Source: Rubrobacter_D sp963840835
Lineage (GTDB): Bacteria > Actinomycetota > Rubrobacteria > Rubrobacterales > Rubrobacteraceae
Length of the DNA: 64,000 nt
Direction: 5' to 3'
NCBI GenBank assembly: GCA_963840835.1
Contig: CAWJAM010000014.1
Coordinates: 186,001-250,000 of the forward strand
The notes under the pieces were generated by a model that saw only the letters and a list, made by a program, of their open reading frames with translations, searched no databases and was not told the origin of the DNA. The translations under genes and the position numbers were made by a program. Positions within the stretch are counted from its first letter, which is position 1. Each line of letters starts with the position of its first letter. Positions 50,856 through 59,493 of the stretch are shown piece by piece.

Positions 50856-52454
50856 GTGGACCAGACGAAGAGAATACTCTCGATAGCGATCTACACGCTC
50901 CTGGGGCTGGCCGCGGCCTGCGCACTCTCCGCCTGTTTTCCTTCGGCGGAGGGCCAGCAGCCGGAACGAACCGAGGAGGAACCGAAGCCCCCCAACGTGG
51001 TCCTGATCCTCACCGACGATCTGGCCTCGGCCGACCTGAACCCGCACTCGCTCGAGCACATGCCCAACCTGAGGAAGCTGCTCGTAGAGAAGGGCACCAC
51101 GTTCGAGAACTCCTTCGTCACCAACTCGCTGTGCTGTCCCAGCCGGGCCTCCATCCTCAGGGGCCAGTACGCCCACAACCACCAGATCCTCCACAACGAG
51201 CCCCCGCTCGGGGGCTTCGAGAAGTTCCGCCTCCTCGGCCACGAGGACTCGACGATGGCCACCTGGGTCAAGGAGCAGGGCTACAGGACGGCCTTCTTCG
51301 GGAAGTACCTCAACGGCTACAACGAGACCTACATCCCTCCGGGGTGGGACGAGTGGTACGCGGTAGCCGGCAACTACCTCAGCCACACGTTCAACGAGAA
51401 CGGCCGTATGGTCGACTACGCCCCCGACTCCTACTACGACACCGACGTGATCTCGGACAAGGCCACCGACTACGTCACGCGCACGGCCGGCGCCGACCCG
51501 CCCTTCTACACGGCCGACAGGCCTTTCCTTATGTGGATCGGTACGAAGGTCCCCCACCAGCCGGCCGCCCCTGCCCCCCGCGACGAGAACGCCTACCCCG
51601 ACGCCTCGCTGCCGCGCCCGCCCTCGTTCGACGAGGAGAACGTCTCCGACAAGCCCGACTGGGTCGCCGACAACCCGCCCCTGAGCCAGGAGCAGAAGAA
51701 CTACATGGAAGAGCTGCACCGCAAACGCCTTCAGTCCATGCTCGCCGTCGATGACATGGTGGGAGACCTCGTCAAGGTCCTGCATGACAGCGGCGAGCTG
51801 GATAACACGTACATATTCTTCACCTCAGACAACGGCTTCCATCTGGGCCAGCACCGCCTGGGTGCCGGAAAGTGGACGCCCTACGAAGAGGACATCAGGG
51901 TGCCACTGCTGGTGCGCGGTCCCGGCGTGCCTGAGGGAAAGACCCTGGACCACATGGTGCTCAACAACGATCTCGCCCCGACCTTCGCCGACCTCGCCGG
52001 GGCCGAGACGCCCTCCTTCGTGGACGGACGCTCGTTGAAACCGCTGCTGAAAGACGACCCACCGCCCCCCGAAGACTGGCGCCAGCGCTTCGCCCTCGAG
52101 GCCGTCGCGGAGCGCAGCGGGGTGGCCCAGCCCCCGTTTATCACCGAGAGCACGGTGGCGCCCCTGCTCACGGGAGACCCCCTGCCCAACAACTGGCGCA
52201 GGACCTCGGCCGCGAGCGCCCAGCTGAGCGAGGAGTGGGGAAGGCCCTGGATGAAGGCCCTCAGGACGGAAGACTACCTGTACGTCGAATACAAGACAGA
52301 CGAACACGAACTGTACGACCTGAGAGAAGACCCTTACGAACTTCACAACGTGTACGAAACTGCATCACCCGACCTCAGACGGCGACTGGAGGCGCAGCTC
52401 GACTCGCTCAGGAAGTGCTCCGCCGAGGAGTGCCTGGCGGGCGAAGGCGGATGA
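50856..52454 (+). CDS. Sulfatase, exported lipoprotein, formylglycine type
   Basis: This 532-aa protein has a lipoprotein signal (LSAC, Cys27) and the sulfatase signature C93-C94-P95-S96-R97-A-S, in which Cys93 becomes formylglycine. Metal ligands are in LILTDDLAS (Asp pair) and FFTSDNGFHLGQHR. A late WTPYEEDIRVPLLVRGPG and DRHE-like C-terminus complete the alkaline-phosphatase-superfamily fold. It should cleave sulfate esters outside the membrane, for example on glycans. It needs a formylglycine-generating enzyme, not seen in the window. It diverges from the membrane glycosyltransferase gene before it. Confidence 0.92.
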   Translation: MDQTKRILSIAIYTLLGLAAACALSACFPSAEGQQPERTEEEPKPPNVVLILTDDLASADLNPHSLEHMPNLRKLLVEKGTTFENSFVTNSLCCPSRASILRGQYAHNHQILHNEPPLGGFEKFRLLGHEDSTMATWVKEQGYRTAFFGKYLNGYNETYIPPGWDEWYAVAGNYLSHTFNENGRMVDYAPDSYYDTDVISDKATDYVTRTAGADPPFYTADRPFLMWIGTKVPHQPAAPAPRDENAYPDASLPRPPSFDEENVSDKPDWVADNPPLSQEQKNYMEELHRKRLQSMLAVDDMVGDLVKVLHDSGELDNTYIFFTSDNGFHLGQHRLGAGKWTPYEEDIRVPLLVRGPGVPEGKTLDHMVLNNDLAPTFADLAGAETPSFVDGRSLKPLLKDDPPPPEDWRQRFALEAVAERSGVAQPPFITESTVAPLLTGDPLPNNWRRTSAASAQLSEEWGRPWMKALRTEDYLYVEYKTDEHELYDLREDPYELHNVYETASPDLRRRLEAQLDSLRKCSAEECLAGEGG

Positions 52455-52526
52455 TTCAGCACTTCAGCTAGTCAGCTCTTTGGCTGAAATGCTGACTTGC
52501 TGACAAGCTGACGTGCTTGGGTCGGG
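52455..52526. repeat. Inverted TCAGC/GCTGA arrays between convergent genes
   Basis: TCAGCACTTCAGCTAGTCAG followed, after CTCTTTG, by GCTGAAATGCTGACTTGCTG and GACAAGCTGACGTGC. The two halves can pair into one long imperfect hairpin at the shared 3' ends of the sulfatase and the DUF2723 gene. Confidence 0.7.
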
Positions 52527-52539
52527 CTAGCCCGACCCA
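52518..52539. terminator. Perfect 22-base palindrome carrying a stop codon
   Basis: TGGGTCGGGCT and its complement with no loop. Its central CTA (52527-52529) is the TAG stop of the DUF2723 gene on the minus strand. It may act with the adjacent arrays as a bidirectional terminator. Confidence 0.65.
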
Positions 52540-54155
52540 GTGTAGGGCTCTCTGCCAGGGGGCACCAGCTCGTAGAGGAGGCCCGCCTCCACGGGGACGG
52601 CCTCGAAGCCGGCTCTCCGGAAGGATTCGAGGCGCGCGACGTCCTGGTCGAGCAGGTACACGCGGCCCTTCTTCGCGGCCTTTGCGGCGGCGCTCACCCC
52701 CGAGAGGTCATCGGTCCCGTAGCGACGGTCCGTGGTCGCGAGGTCTAAATCGTCGGGCCAAACGAGGTCAGCGTAAGAGACTTCCGTATTGTGGAAGAAC
52801 GGGTCAACCAGGGTAAGGTCCGTTCGGCGCTCCTCGACGAGCACCATGTACCACATGCTGCTGCGGTGGTGCAGGACGGTCGCGTTCGGCGCCGCGTTCT
52901 CCGCGACGGCTTCGATCTCTTTTCGTCCCCGGTAGACGCCGCTCATGTCGCTGTTCGAGTAGGTCTCGCCCACGCCGAGGAAAGGTATAGTGAGCAACAC
53001 CGCCGAGAGTGCGCCGAGAACGGCCCGCCTCATTAGCCTACGAGAGCCGGTGGTGAGGGATTCGACCTCGGCGAGCAGCGCCCCGAACCCGGTCGCCGCC
53101 CACAACGAGAGCACGAGGTAGGTCGGGATGAAGTACAGCTCCACGTCGGGGATGTCGTTCTCGACGGCATAGAAGAGCCAGCCGAAGAAGAGAAACCCGA
53201 GGAATATGCCCGACGCGCGATCCCTGAGTAGTACGACGACGGCGCCCGTCAGCGCGACCATCACCACGAGGAAGTGCATGTTGTCGAGCAGGTGTCCCCA
53301 ATAGAAGAGCATCCTTCCCGGCAGCTCCGAAGGCCCGAAGGAGAAGAACGATCCGGTCAGGTTCCCCCCGCTGACCACGTACCAGAACCGCTCGAAGTTG
53401 GTGGGATTGTTCGCGTCCATCGGCGGGTCCATCGCGGCCCTTATGGGTAGATACAGATAAGGCGTGAGCCCGAGCAGGAAGAGCCCGGCGCCCTTGAGAA
53501 CGAGCCCGACGTCGACCAGTTTGCGCGGGTCCACGAGGGCGACGAGGAGAAGGCCCCCCGGTAGGAGCAGCCCGCTGGTGAGGTGGTTGGTCAGGCAGAG
53601 CCCCACCAGAAAGGCCGAGAGCAACAGGTAGCGGTCTCTCCGGTGCTCGCGCCAGAAGAGCAGGACCATGATCGTCACCGACACGAGCAGGGCGTTCAGG
53701 GTGTAGACCTCCGCTATGACTGCCTGGGACCAGAGGGAAGCCCCGAGCCCGAAGGCCAGGGAGCCGGCAGCGGCCGCCACCACCCGTCCGCTGAGCAGGA
53801 GCCCCGCCCGGTAGACCACCACCGCCGCCAGCGCCGCGTAGACGGCGGAGGCGAGGTTCACGCGGTAGGCGGGGTCACCGAAAGGCAGATACGTAAAGAG
53901 GTGCGTCAGCATCAGGTAGGTCGGGTAGCCCGTGGGGTGCGTGATGCCAAGGACGGCGACCTGCATCTGCACCATCACCGCGTCGAGCAGCTTCGGGTCC
54001 TGGAGGTAGAGCACGGTCGGAGAGAGCGTCCTCAGGTAGAGGAAGATGAGGAGCGTGAAGACCCCGAGCCCGGCGAGCGCGACACCCGCCGATCTTCCCC
54101 CTTCCGGAAATGGTTTCGTTTGTGGGGGAGTAGCCTCTTCCTTTTCCAGCGCCAC
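52527..54155 (-). CDS. DUF2723 membrane glycosyltransferase
   Basis: I set the start at GTG 54155, because a strong promoter (TTAACA, 17 bases, TACAAT) lies inside the first codons of the longest frame, which would begin at 54230. The 542-aa product has about eleven membrane segments and the family signature GITHPTGYPTYLMLTHLF followed by YRVNLASAVYAAL. Human TMEM260, in the same family, is a protein O-mannosyltransferase. A C-terminal soluble portion of about 150 residues follows. The likely role is sugar transfer to a surface acceptor from a lipid-linked donor. Confidence 0.85.
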   Translation of the reverse strand: MALEKEEATPPQTKPFPEGGRSAGVALAGLGVFTLLIFLYLRTLSPTVLYLQDPKLLDAVMVQMQVAVLGITHPTGYPTYLMLTHLFTYLPFGDPAYRVNLASAVYAALAAVVVYRAGLLLSGRVVAAAAGSLAFGLGASLWSQAVIAEVYTLNALLVSVTIMVLLFWREHRRDRYLLLSAFLVGLCLTNHLTSGLLLPGGLLLVALVDPRKLVDVGLVLKGAGLFLLGLTPYLYLPIRAAMDPPMDANNPTNFERFWYVVSGGNLTGSFFSFGPSELPGRMLFYWGHLLDNMHFLVVMVALTGAVVVLLRDRASGIFLGFLFFGWLFYAVENDIPDVELYFIPTYLVLSLWAATGFGALLAEVESLTTGSRRLMRRAVLGALSAVLLTIPFLGVGETYSNSDMSGVYRGRKEIEAVAENAAPNATVLHHRSSMWYMVLVEERRTDLTLVDPFFHNTEVSYADLVWPDDLDLATTDRRYGTDDLSGVSAAAKAAKKGRVYLLDQDVARLESFRRAGFEAVPVEAGLLYELVPPGREPYTGSG

Positions 54156-54194
54156 GTTCCGGGACGTCCTTTGCGTGCCTTCGTTGCGGAGGCT

Positions 54195-54223
54195 ATTGTA
54201 CCCAGAGAGGGCCAGGATGTTAA
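54195..54223 (-). promoter_or_regulatory. Promoter of the DUF2723 gene
   Basis: On the minus strand, TTAACA (54218-54223), a 17-base spacer, then TACAAT (54195-54200). It decides the gene start in favour of GTG 54155. TACAAT also appears as -10 at 29931, 54370 and 59426. Confidence 0.7.
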
Positions 54224-54369
54224 TTTGCATTAATTTGCGTTAATATAGCGTCCGCTGAGCCGTCAGAGCCGTGCCTGGAAATGAACCCGAGGGGCCGGCT
54301 TGCAGGACCGCGAGAGGGACAAAACAGAGCGTTCGGGCCGATTTTGCATTCGTTTAACAGCATTTCCGC

Positions 54370-54375
54370 TACAAT
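54370..54375 (+). promoter_or_regulatory. -10 box upstream of sqdB
   Basis: GCTACAATC, the same context as the box at 59426 ahead of the exported sulfatase-fold gene. No good -35 hexamer stands at 16-18 bases, so an activator or extended element may be involved. Confidence 0.4.
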
Positions 54376-54441
54376 CGGCTGCTGGTACGTACGAGCTGGG
54401 TTGAATCCCGAACGGCAAGACAAGCGTAGAGCAAGAAGGAA

Positions 54442-55653
54442 GTGAGGGTAACATTGAAGGTACTGGTTCTAGGCGGCGACGGCTTCTGCGGCTGGCCCAC
54501 CTCGCTGCACCTCTCGGCGCAGGGGTACGAGGTGGCTATTGTCGACAACCTCTCCCGGCGCAAGATAGACATCGAGCTGGAATGCGAGTCCCTCACCCCG
54601 ATCCGTCCTATGGGCGAGCGCCTTGGTGTCTGGGAGGAGCTGACCGGCAACAGGATAGACTTCCACAACATCAACGTGGCCGAGAACTATCGTCGGCTTC
54701 TGGACCTTCTCCTCGGGTGGCAGCCCGACGCGGTCATCCACTTCGCCGAGCAACGGGCTGCGCCCTACTCGATGAAGTCCAGCTACCACAAGCGCTATAC
54801 CGTAGATAACAACCTCAACGCGACCAACAACCTGCTGGCGGCGATCACCGAGAGTGGGCTCGACACCCACGTGGTGCATCTGGGGACCATGGGCGTCTAC
54901 GGTTACGGCACGGCCGGGATGCAGATCCCCGAGGGGTATCTGACGGTCAAGGTCGAGACCGAAGGGGGCGATCTTGTAGAGCAGGAGATCCTCTACCCGT
55001 CGAACCCGGGCAGCATCTACCACATGACCAAGACCCAGGATCAGCTCCTGTTCGCCTACTACAATAAGAACGACCTGACGCGCGTCACCGACCTGCACCA
55101 GGGCATCGTGTGGGGAACCCAAACCGCGGAGACCAGGCTGGACGAGCGCCTCATAAACCGCTTCGACTATGACGGCGACTACGGCACCGTCCTCAACCGC
55201 TTCCTGATGCAGGCCGCCGTAGGCTATCCGCTCACCGTCCACGGCACGGGTGGCCAGACCCGCGCTTTCATCCACATCCAGGACACCGTGCGCTGCATAC
55301 AGCTCGCCCTGGAGAACCCGCCCGAGAGGGGCGACAGGGTCAACGTCTACAACCAGATGACCGAGACTCACCGATTGCGCGACCTTGCTAGTCTGGTCTC
55401 CGAGCGCACGGGCGCAGAGATAGACTACGTGCAGAACCCGCGCAACGAGGCCGCCGAGAACGATTTGCACGTCCGCAACGATCGCTTCCTGGACCTTGGC
55501 CTGCAACCGACAACCCTGAGCGAAGGGCTGCTGGAGGAGGTCACCGAGATAGCCAGTAAGTACGCCCACCGCTGCGACACCTCGAAGATTCCCGCCACCT
55601 CGCTGTGGAGGCGGCAGGAGGAGAGCGTACACCAGCAGGATGGCCATCGGTAA
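54442..55653 (+). CDS. sqdB: UDP-sulfoquinovose synthase
   Basis: This 403-aa short-chain dehydrogenase-type enzyme makes UDP-sulfoquinovose from UDP-glucose and sulfite with bound NAD. The N-terminal Rossmann motif is LGGDGFCGWPTSLHLSAQGY. The catalytic Thr is in HLGTMGVYGYG and the Tyr/Lys pair in SIYHMTKTQDQ, the SQD1 active-site pattern. The hallmark sulfite/sugar region HFAEQRAAPYSMKS is present. The GTG start overlaps a ribosome-site-like AAGGAAGTGAGGG; TTG 54454 is an alternative. A sulfolipid glycosyltransferase (SqdX/SqdD) is not adjacent, but a GT2, a flippase and membrane glycosyltransferases are. Confidence 0.95.
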   Translation: MRVTLKVLVLGGDGFCGWPTSLHLSAQGYEVAIVDNLSRRKIDIELECESLTPIRPMGERLGVWEELTGNRIDFHNINVAENYRRLLDLLLGWQPDAVIHFAEQRAAPYSMKSSYHKRYTVDNNLNATNNLLAAITESGLDTHVVHLGTMGVYGYGTAGMQIPEGYLTVKVETEGGDLVEQEILYPSNPGSIYHMTKTQDQLLFAYYNKNDLTRVTDLHQGIVWGTQTAETRLDERLINRFDYDGDYGTVLNRFLMQAAVGYPLTVHGTGGQTRAFIHIQDTVRCIQLALENPPERGDRVNVYNQMTETHRLRDLASLVSERTGAEIDYVQNPRNEAAENDLHVRNDRFLDLGLQPTTLSEGLLEEVTEIASKYAHRCDTSKIPATSLWRRQEESVHQQDGHR

Positions 55654-55658
55654 GCACT

Positions 55659-55799
55659 GTGGACCTTTCTCTCTACTACGCGGCTCTGGAGCATCGGGAT
55701 AGAGTAGACCCGGAGGTGGTGATGCCGAGGGTGAGCTGGCAAACCGGCAAGGTCAGACAGCGCGTCCACAAGGCGCCAGCGGAGCCTTCCACGCTGTGA
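55659..55799 (+). CDS. Possible 46-aa ORF between sqdB and the glycosyltransferase
   Basis: GTG 55659, five bases after the sqdB stop, opens a frame starting VDLSLYYAALEHRDRV and ending KAPAEPSTL. Its TGA overlaps the GTG of the next gene as GTGA. The tight spacing on both sides suggests coupled translation through the operon, but the peptide matches nothing I know and has a weak ribosome site. It could be a remnant of a deleted gene. Confidence 0.35.
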   Translation: MDLSLYYAALEHRDRVDPEVVMPRVSWQTGKVRQRVHKAPAEPSTL

Positions 55800-56851
55800 G
55801 CTTCGCCGCGGAAAACGTGAGCTTCGCAGGCGTAGTCATCGCCGCGCTCTTCGCGGCGTACGGTGTCGTCAGGTACCGCAGTGGGGGGAGCAGGCTCGAC
55901 CTGGTCCTCTCCCTTCTCATAGCCCTTGGCGTCGTTCTGGTCTCGGTAGTACCGCAGATCTTCGGGATCTTTACGCGGCTTCTCGGGCTCGAGGACCGCG
56001 GTTTCGCACTGCTCTCGATCGCCGTGCTGCTGCTTTTCGGGCTCTCTCTAAACCTTCTTGGCCGCGTGCGGGAGTCAGGGCGTCGCAGCGGTGAGATCGT
56101 CACCGGCCTCGCCGTGAGGGCGTACTCCGAGAGGTACCTCTCGTCCGAAGAGAGGGCCGAGGGGCATCCCGGCGAGGTGCTCATAATCGTGCCAGCCTAC
56201 GACGAGGAGGGCGGTATCCAGGAGGTGCTGCGGCGTATCCCCGACGAAGTCCTCGGCCACGAGGTCAAGACCGTGGTCGTGGACGACGGCTCGGCCGACA
56301 GGACGGCCGACATCGCCAGGGAGGAGGGCGTGCCCGTGGTGACCCACGTAGTCAACCGCGGCCAGGGCGACGCCCTCAGGACGGGCTTCGCGATAGCGCG
56401 GGCCGAGAAGGCTGAGGTCGTCGTCAACCTCGACGCCGACGGCCAGTACAAGCCGGAGGAGCTCGACCGTCTCGTCAAGCCCATATTAGAAGGGAATGCA
56501 GACTTCGTGCTCGGCTCCCGCTTTCTGGGCTACTACCAGGAGGCCGGGAGCGCCCGCCACGTTGGGGTGGTGTTCTTCTCGCGTTTGATCTCGCTGCTCA
56601 CAGGCGTGAAGGTCTCGGACTGCACGAACGGCTACCGCGCCATCAGGGTCTCGGAGCTCCACAAGCTCAACCTGCGCGAGGACCGCTTCAATGCCAACGA
56701 GATCATTCTCGAAGCCCTCAAACACAAGCTGCGCTTCGAGCAGGTCCCGGTCTCGATGCTGACCCGCGCCGCCGGCGAGACCAAGAAGCCCCCCAAGCTG
56801 GCCTACCCGCTTGGGGTCTTCAGGGTGATAATCTCGACGTGGCTTAGGTAG
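55796..56851 (+). CDS. DUF2304 - family 2 glycosyltransferase fusion
   Basis: This 351-aa protein has an N-terminal DUF2304 membrane region with about three segments (GVVIAALFAAYGVVRYR, LVLSLLIALGVVLVSVV, ALLSIAVLLLFGLSLNLLG) and a C-terminal GT2 domain from about 120: VLIIVPAYDEEGGIQEV, VVDDGSADRTADIA, NLDADGQY (DxD metal site) and DCTNGYRA. It resembles polyprenyl-phosphate mannose/glucose synthases. Here it could build the lipid-linked sugar donor for the GT-C enzymes of the island. DUF2304 usually exists as a separate small gene beside such GTs, so the fusion is informative. Confidence 0.85.
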   Translation: MSFAAENVSFAGVVIAALFAAYGVVRYRSGGSRLDLVLSLLIALGVVLVSVVPQIFGIFTRLLGLEDRGFALLSIAVLLLFGLSLNLLGRVRESGRRSGEIVTGLAVRAYSERYLSSEERAEGHPGEVLIIVPAYDEEGGIQEVLRRIPDEVLGHEVKTVVVDDGSADRTADIAREEGVPVVTHVVNRGQGDALRTGFAIARAEKAEVVVNLDADGQYKPEELDRLVKPILEGNADFVLGSRFLGYYQEAGSARHVGVVFFSRLISLLTGVKVSDCTNGYRAIRVSELHKLNLREDRFNANEIILEALKHKLRFEQVPVSMLTRAAGETKKPPKLAYPLGVFRVIISTWLR

Positions 56852-56854
56852 AGG

Positions 56855-56882
56855 TTTCAGGCTACAGGCATCAGGCTTCAGG
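56855..56882 (+). repeat. CAGG heptamer array
   Basis: Four heptamers ending in CAGG (TTTCAGG, CTACAGG, CATCAGG, CTTCAGG). An inverted partner array starts at 56973, 90 bases on, with no gene between. Confidence 0.8.
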
Positions 56883-56972
56883 TATACTGCCAGGGCGGCC
56901 GGTCGTGTCCGGCAGGGCGCTCCCCCTGTGCGACCGGCGCTAACGAAATACACTTTCGTCTGTGAGAGCAGA

Positions 56973-57000
56973 CCTGAAACCTGTAGCCTGATACCTGATG
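56973..57000 (-). repeat. CAGG heptamer array, inverted partner, containing a start codon
   Basis: On the plus strand it reads CCTGAAA, CCTGTAG, CCTGATA, CCTGATG. The last heptamer ends in the ATG (56998-57000) assigned to the flippase gene. No ribosome site precedes it. Confidence 0.8.
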
Positions 57001-58254
57001 CCTAACCCATTCAAAGTGCGCCAAGGCGCGGGGGCGGGAAGCTTGTACATCGCCGTCTCCTTCGGCGTCTCCGGGGTGCTTACCTTCGCTTTCCAGAGCA
57101 CTTCGACCCACGTCCTCGGCAAGACGGGGTTCGCGCCGCTCGCGCTGTTGTGGTCTGCTACGTTCCTGACCGTGCAGGTGCTGTGGGTCGGGGCAACCCA
57201 GACGCTTGGGCGATACGTCGCCGAGCGGGAGGCGCAGGGCACGGACTGGGGACCTGTGGTCGCCTCGGTGAGGCGTTGGCAGATCGGGCTCGCTGTGGTG
57301 TTCGTGCTTGGGGCGTTGCTGGCGAGCCCGGCGCTCACAAGCCTGTTCGGCAGCGTGTGGCTTACGGTCGCGTTCGTTGCCGCCGTCCTGCTCTACGCGC
57401 CTGAGTATTTCAGGCGCGGCATCTTCAATGGGCACAGGCAGCCGCTCAGGCTCGGGGTGCAGATCGTAGCCGAGTCGGCGGGCCGGGTGCTCATCGCCGC
57501 CGTCTTGTTCATCGTGGGATGGGGCGTGTTCGGGCCGGCCCTCGCCATCGTGCTCGCACCCCTGATCGGGGTCCTCGCCGTCAGGCCAGCGCCCGTACCG
57601 CCGCCGGAGCGGGATGGAGAGCCCTTCTCGACCGGTCACGCCCTCCAGTTCGCCGCGCCGGTGCTGGCGTGTATGGCCTTCGCCCAGGCACTAATGAACG
57701 GCGGCCCTATCCTGGCCGACCTGATAGGTGGCACCAGGGCTCAGGTGTCGTTGTTCGCCGCGGCGCTCATCTTTACGCGCATCCCGCAGTACGTGCTGAG
57801 CCCTGCCATCGGCGCGCTCCTGCCCCGCGCGAGCCGCGTGCTCTCGACCGAGGGCCAGGCTGCCTTCGAGCGCTTCGTGCTCAGGGCGCTCGGGGTCGTC
57901 GGCCTCGTGGGTGTCCTCATGGTCGGGGGTACGTGGCTGCTCGGGGGGTGGGGGCTCAGGCTCTTCGCCGGAGAGGAGTTCGTGGTGGGTCGGGCTGTGC
58001 TCGTCGTGCTGGCGGCGATGGCCGCCTTCTATTTGGTCTCCGAGACGGTGAGCCAGAGCCTCTTCGCCCTCGGGTGCGGACGCCTCGCTGCATTGGGGTG
58101 GTTCGCCGGCCTGCTCGCCTCCGCCGTGTGCCTGGCGATGCTCGGGGTGGGCGTGGTCGAGAGGGTCTCCTACTCCCTGGCCCTCGGCACCTTCGTCGCC
58201 GCCGTTATGCAGGCTGCGTTCTACCTCTCGATGCGCGGACGGGCGGGAGCCTGA
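56998..58254 (+). CDS. Lipid-linked oligosaccharide flippase, MOP/Wzx type
   Basis: This 418-aa polytopic protein has about twelve transmembrane segments arranged as in polysaccharide flippases of the MOP superfamily (GSLYIAVSFGVSGVLTFAFQS at the start, later QFAAPVLACMAFAQALMNGGP and a symmetric second half with YVLSPAIGALLPRASRVL). It should flip undecaprenyl-linked glycan across the membrane. The ATG sits in a repeat and lacks a ribosome site; GTG 57016 or TTG 57043 (after GGGAAGC) may be the true start. It follows the GT2 gene on the same strand. Confidence 0.82.
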   Translation: MPNPFKVRQGAGAGSLYIAVSFGVSGVLTFAFQSTSTHVLGKTGFAPLALLWSATFLTVQVLWVGATQTLGRYVAEREAQGTDWGPVVASVRRWQIGLAVVFVLGALLASPALTSLFGSVWLTVAFVAAVLLYAPEYFRRGIFNGHRQPLRLGVQIVAESAGRVLIAAVLFIVGWGVFGPALAIVLAPLIGVLAVRPAPVPPPERDGEPFSTGHALQFAAPVLACMAFAQALMNGGPILADLIGGTRAQVSLFAAALIFTRIPQYVLSPAIGALLPRASRVLSTEGQAAFERFVLRALGVVGLVGVLMVGGTWLLGGWGLRLFAGEEFVVGRAVLVVLAAMAAFYLVSETVSQSLFALGCGRLAALGWFAGLLASAVCLAMLGVGVVERVSYSLALGTFVAAVMQAAFYLSMRGRAGA

Positions 58255-58275
58255 GGTCGATAGCCGCCCGGACCT

Positions 58276-59265
58276 TTACACGTCCACGAAGTAATCCACG
58301 GTGCGCGCGAGGCCGTCGTCGAGGCCGACCGCGGCCTTCCAGCCGAGCATGCGGTGTGCCTTCGAGGTGTCCGCGTAGTTGCGGCGGACCTCCCCGCGGC
58401 GGGCCGCGGTCTTGCGGATTTCGATGTTGTTCAGGCCGGCTGAGGCGAGGGCGGGGAGCAGTTTGTCCGTCAGCTCCTGTACGGTCGTCTCGGCGCTCGT
58501 GGCTATCTGGAAGACCTCGCCGCCGACGCCATCGACTGTCGCCGCGAGGCGGACGGCCCCGACCAGGTCGGCCACGTAGATGAAGTCGCGGGTCTGGGTG
58601 CCGTCGCCGTAGATCTCTAACACCTCCCCGTCCAACGCCCGCTTGATAAAGCGCGCGACGACGCTGTTCTTGTGGCCCGAGAGTGGTCCATAGACGTTGC
58701 CGAAGCGCAGGGCTACGGTCTCGATGCCGAAGGTCTTGAAGTACGCCGAACAGTAGCCCTCGCCAGCGAGTTTGCTGGCCCCGTAAGGCGCCACGGGGTG
58801 CGCTACCATCTCCTCGTGAATAGGTGGCTCTGCTTCGCCTATAACGGTTCCCCCGCTGGAGGCGAAGACGAAACGTCCCACGCCATTATGACGGGCGGCC
58901 TCCAGGTAGTTGAGCGTGCCCAAGACGTTGCTCATGCAGTCGGCCCTGGGGTCTTCCACTGAGGGCATCACCCCGGTGTTGGCCGCGAGGTGGACGATCA
59001 CGTCAGCGCCCTCGGCGGCGCGGAGCGCGAGGTCCTCGTCCTTTATGTCCCCGACCAGAAGTTCGACCCGCCCGCCCGGGGATATAGGGCCGGGTTCTTC
59101 TGGCGAGACTTCGACGAAGTCGCTCGCGGCGGCCAGGTCTTCTCTGGTCCCCACGGCCAGGTTGTCTACGACCCTGACCGAGTGGCCGCCCTCTTGCATG
59201 AGGGTTCGGATCAGGGCCGTCCCGATGAAACCGCAGCCGCCCGTGACCAGCCAGTTCACGAGCAC
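58276..59265 (-). CDS. NAD-dependent nucleotide-sugar epimerase
   Basis: I set the start at GTG 59265 (a longer frame to 59367 lacks conservation), giving 329 residues. The Rossmann motif is WLVTGGCGFIGTALI, with the catalytic Ser/Thr in FASSGGTVIGEA and Tyr/Lys in YGASKLAGEGYCS. RFGNVYGPLS and DFIYVADL complete the extended-SDR signature of UDP-glucose 4-epimerase and related UDP-glucuronate or dTDP-sugar enzymes. In this island it probably supplies UDP-galactose or a similar sugar. It converges on the flippase gene. Confidence 0.9.
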   Translation of the reverse strand: MLVNWLVTGGCGFIGTALIRTLMQEGGHSVRVVDNLAVGTREDLAAASDFVEVSPEEPGPISPGGRVELLVGDIKDEDLALRAAEGADVIVHLAANTGVMPSVEDPRADCMSNVLGTLNYLEAARHNGVGRFVFASSGGTVIGEAEPPIHEEMVAHPVAPYGASKLAGEGYCSAYFKTFGIETVALRFGNVYGPLSGHKNSVVARFIKRALDGEVLEIYGDGTQTRDFIYVADLVGAVRLAATVDGVGGEVFQIATSAETTVQELTDKLLPALASAGLNNIEIRKTAARRGEVRRNYADTSKAHRMLGWKAAVGLDDGLARTVDYFVDV

Positions 59266-59472
59266 CGCGTCCGGTAGAGATCGCCTTCCGAGCTTTCTAT
59301 TATGATTGGATGCATACTCGTCCTTGTCGATCGTTGTTTGCCGCGCATACATTAGACCAACCTGCACTCAGGCGCGAGTTCGAGGGGCGACGTAGTAGAA
59401 TCCTGCGGACGGAGGCGCTATTCGCTACAATCTCCGGCGGCTGATTCGATGCTATAAGGAAGGCTCCCTTAG

Positions 59473-59493
59473 ATGGACACGAAGTTACGGTGA
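59473..59493 (+). promoter_or_regulatory. Six-codon leader ORF coupled to the exported sulfatase-fold gene
   Basis: AAGGAAGG (59457-59464) is correctly spaced for ATG 59473, which opens the six-residue frame MDTKLR. Its TGA overlaps the GTG 59490 of the next gene (GTGA). The site is too far from GTG 59490 to serve it directly. It is either a coupling leader or the trace of an indel at the true N-terminus. Confidence 0.45.
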
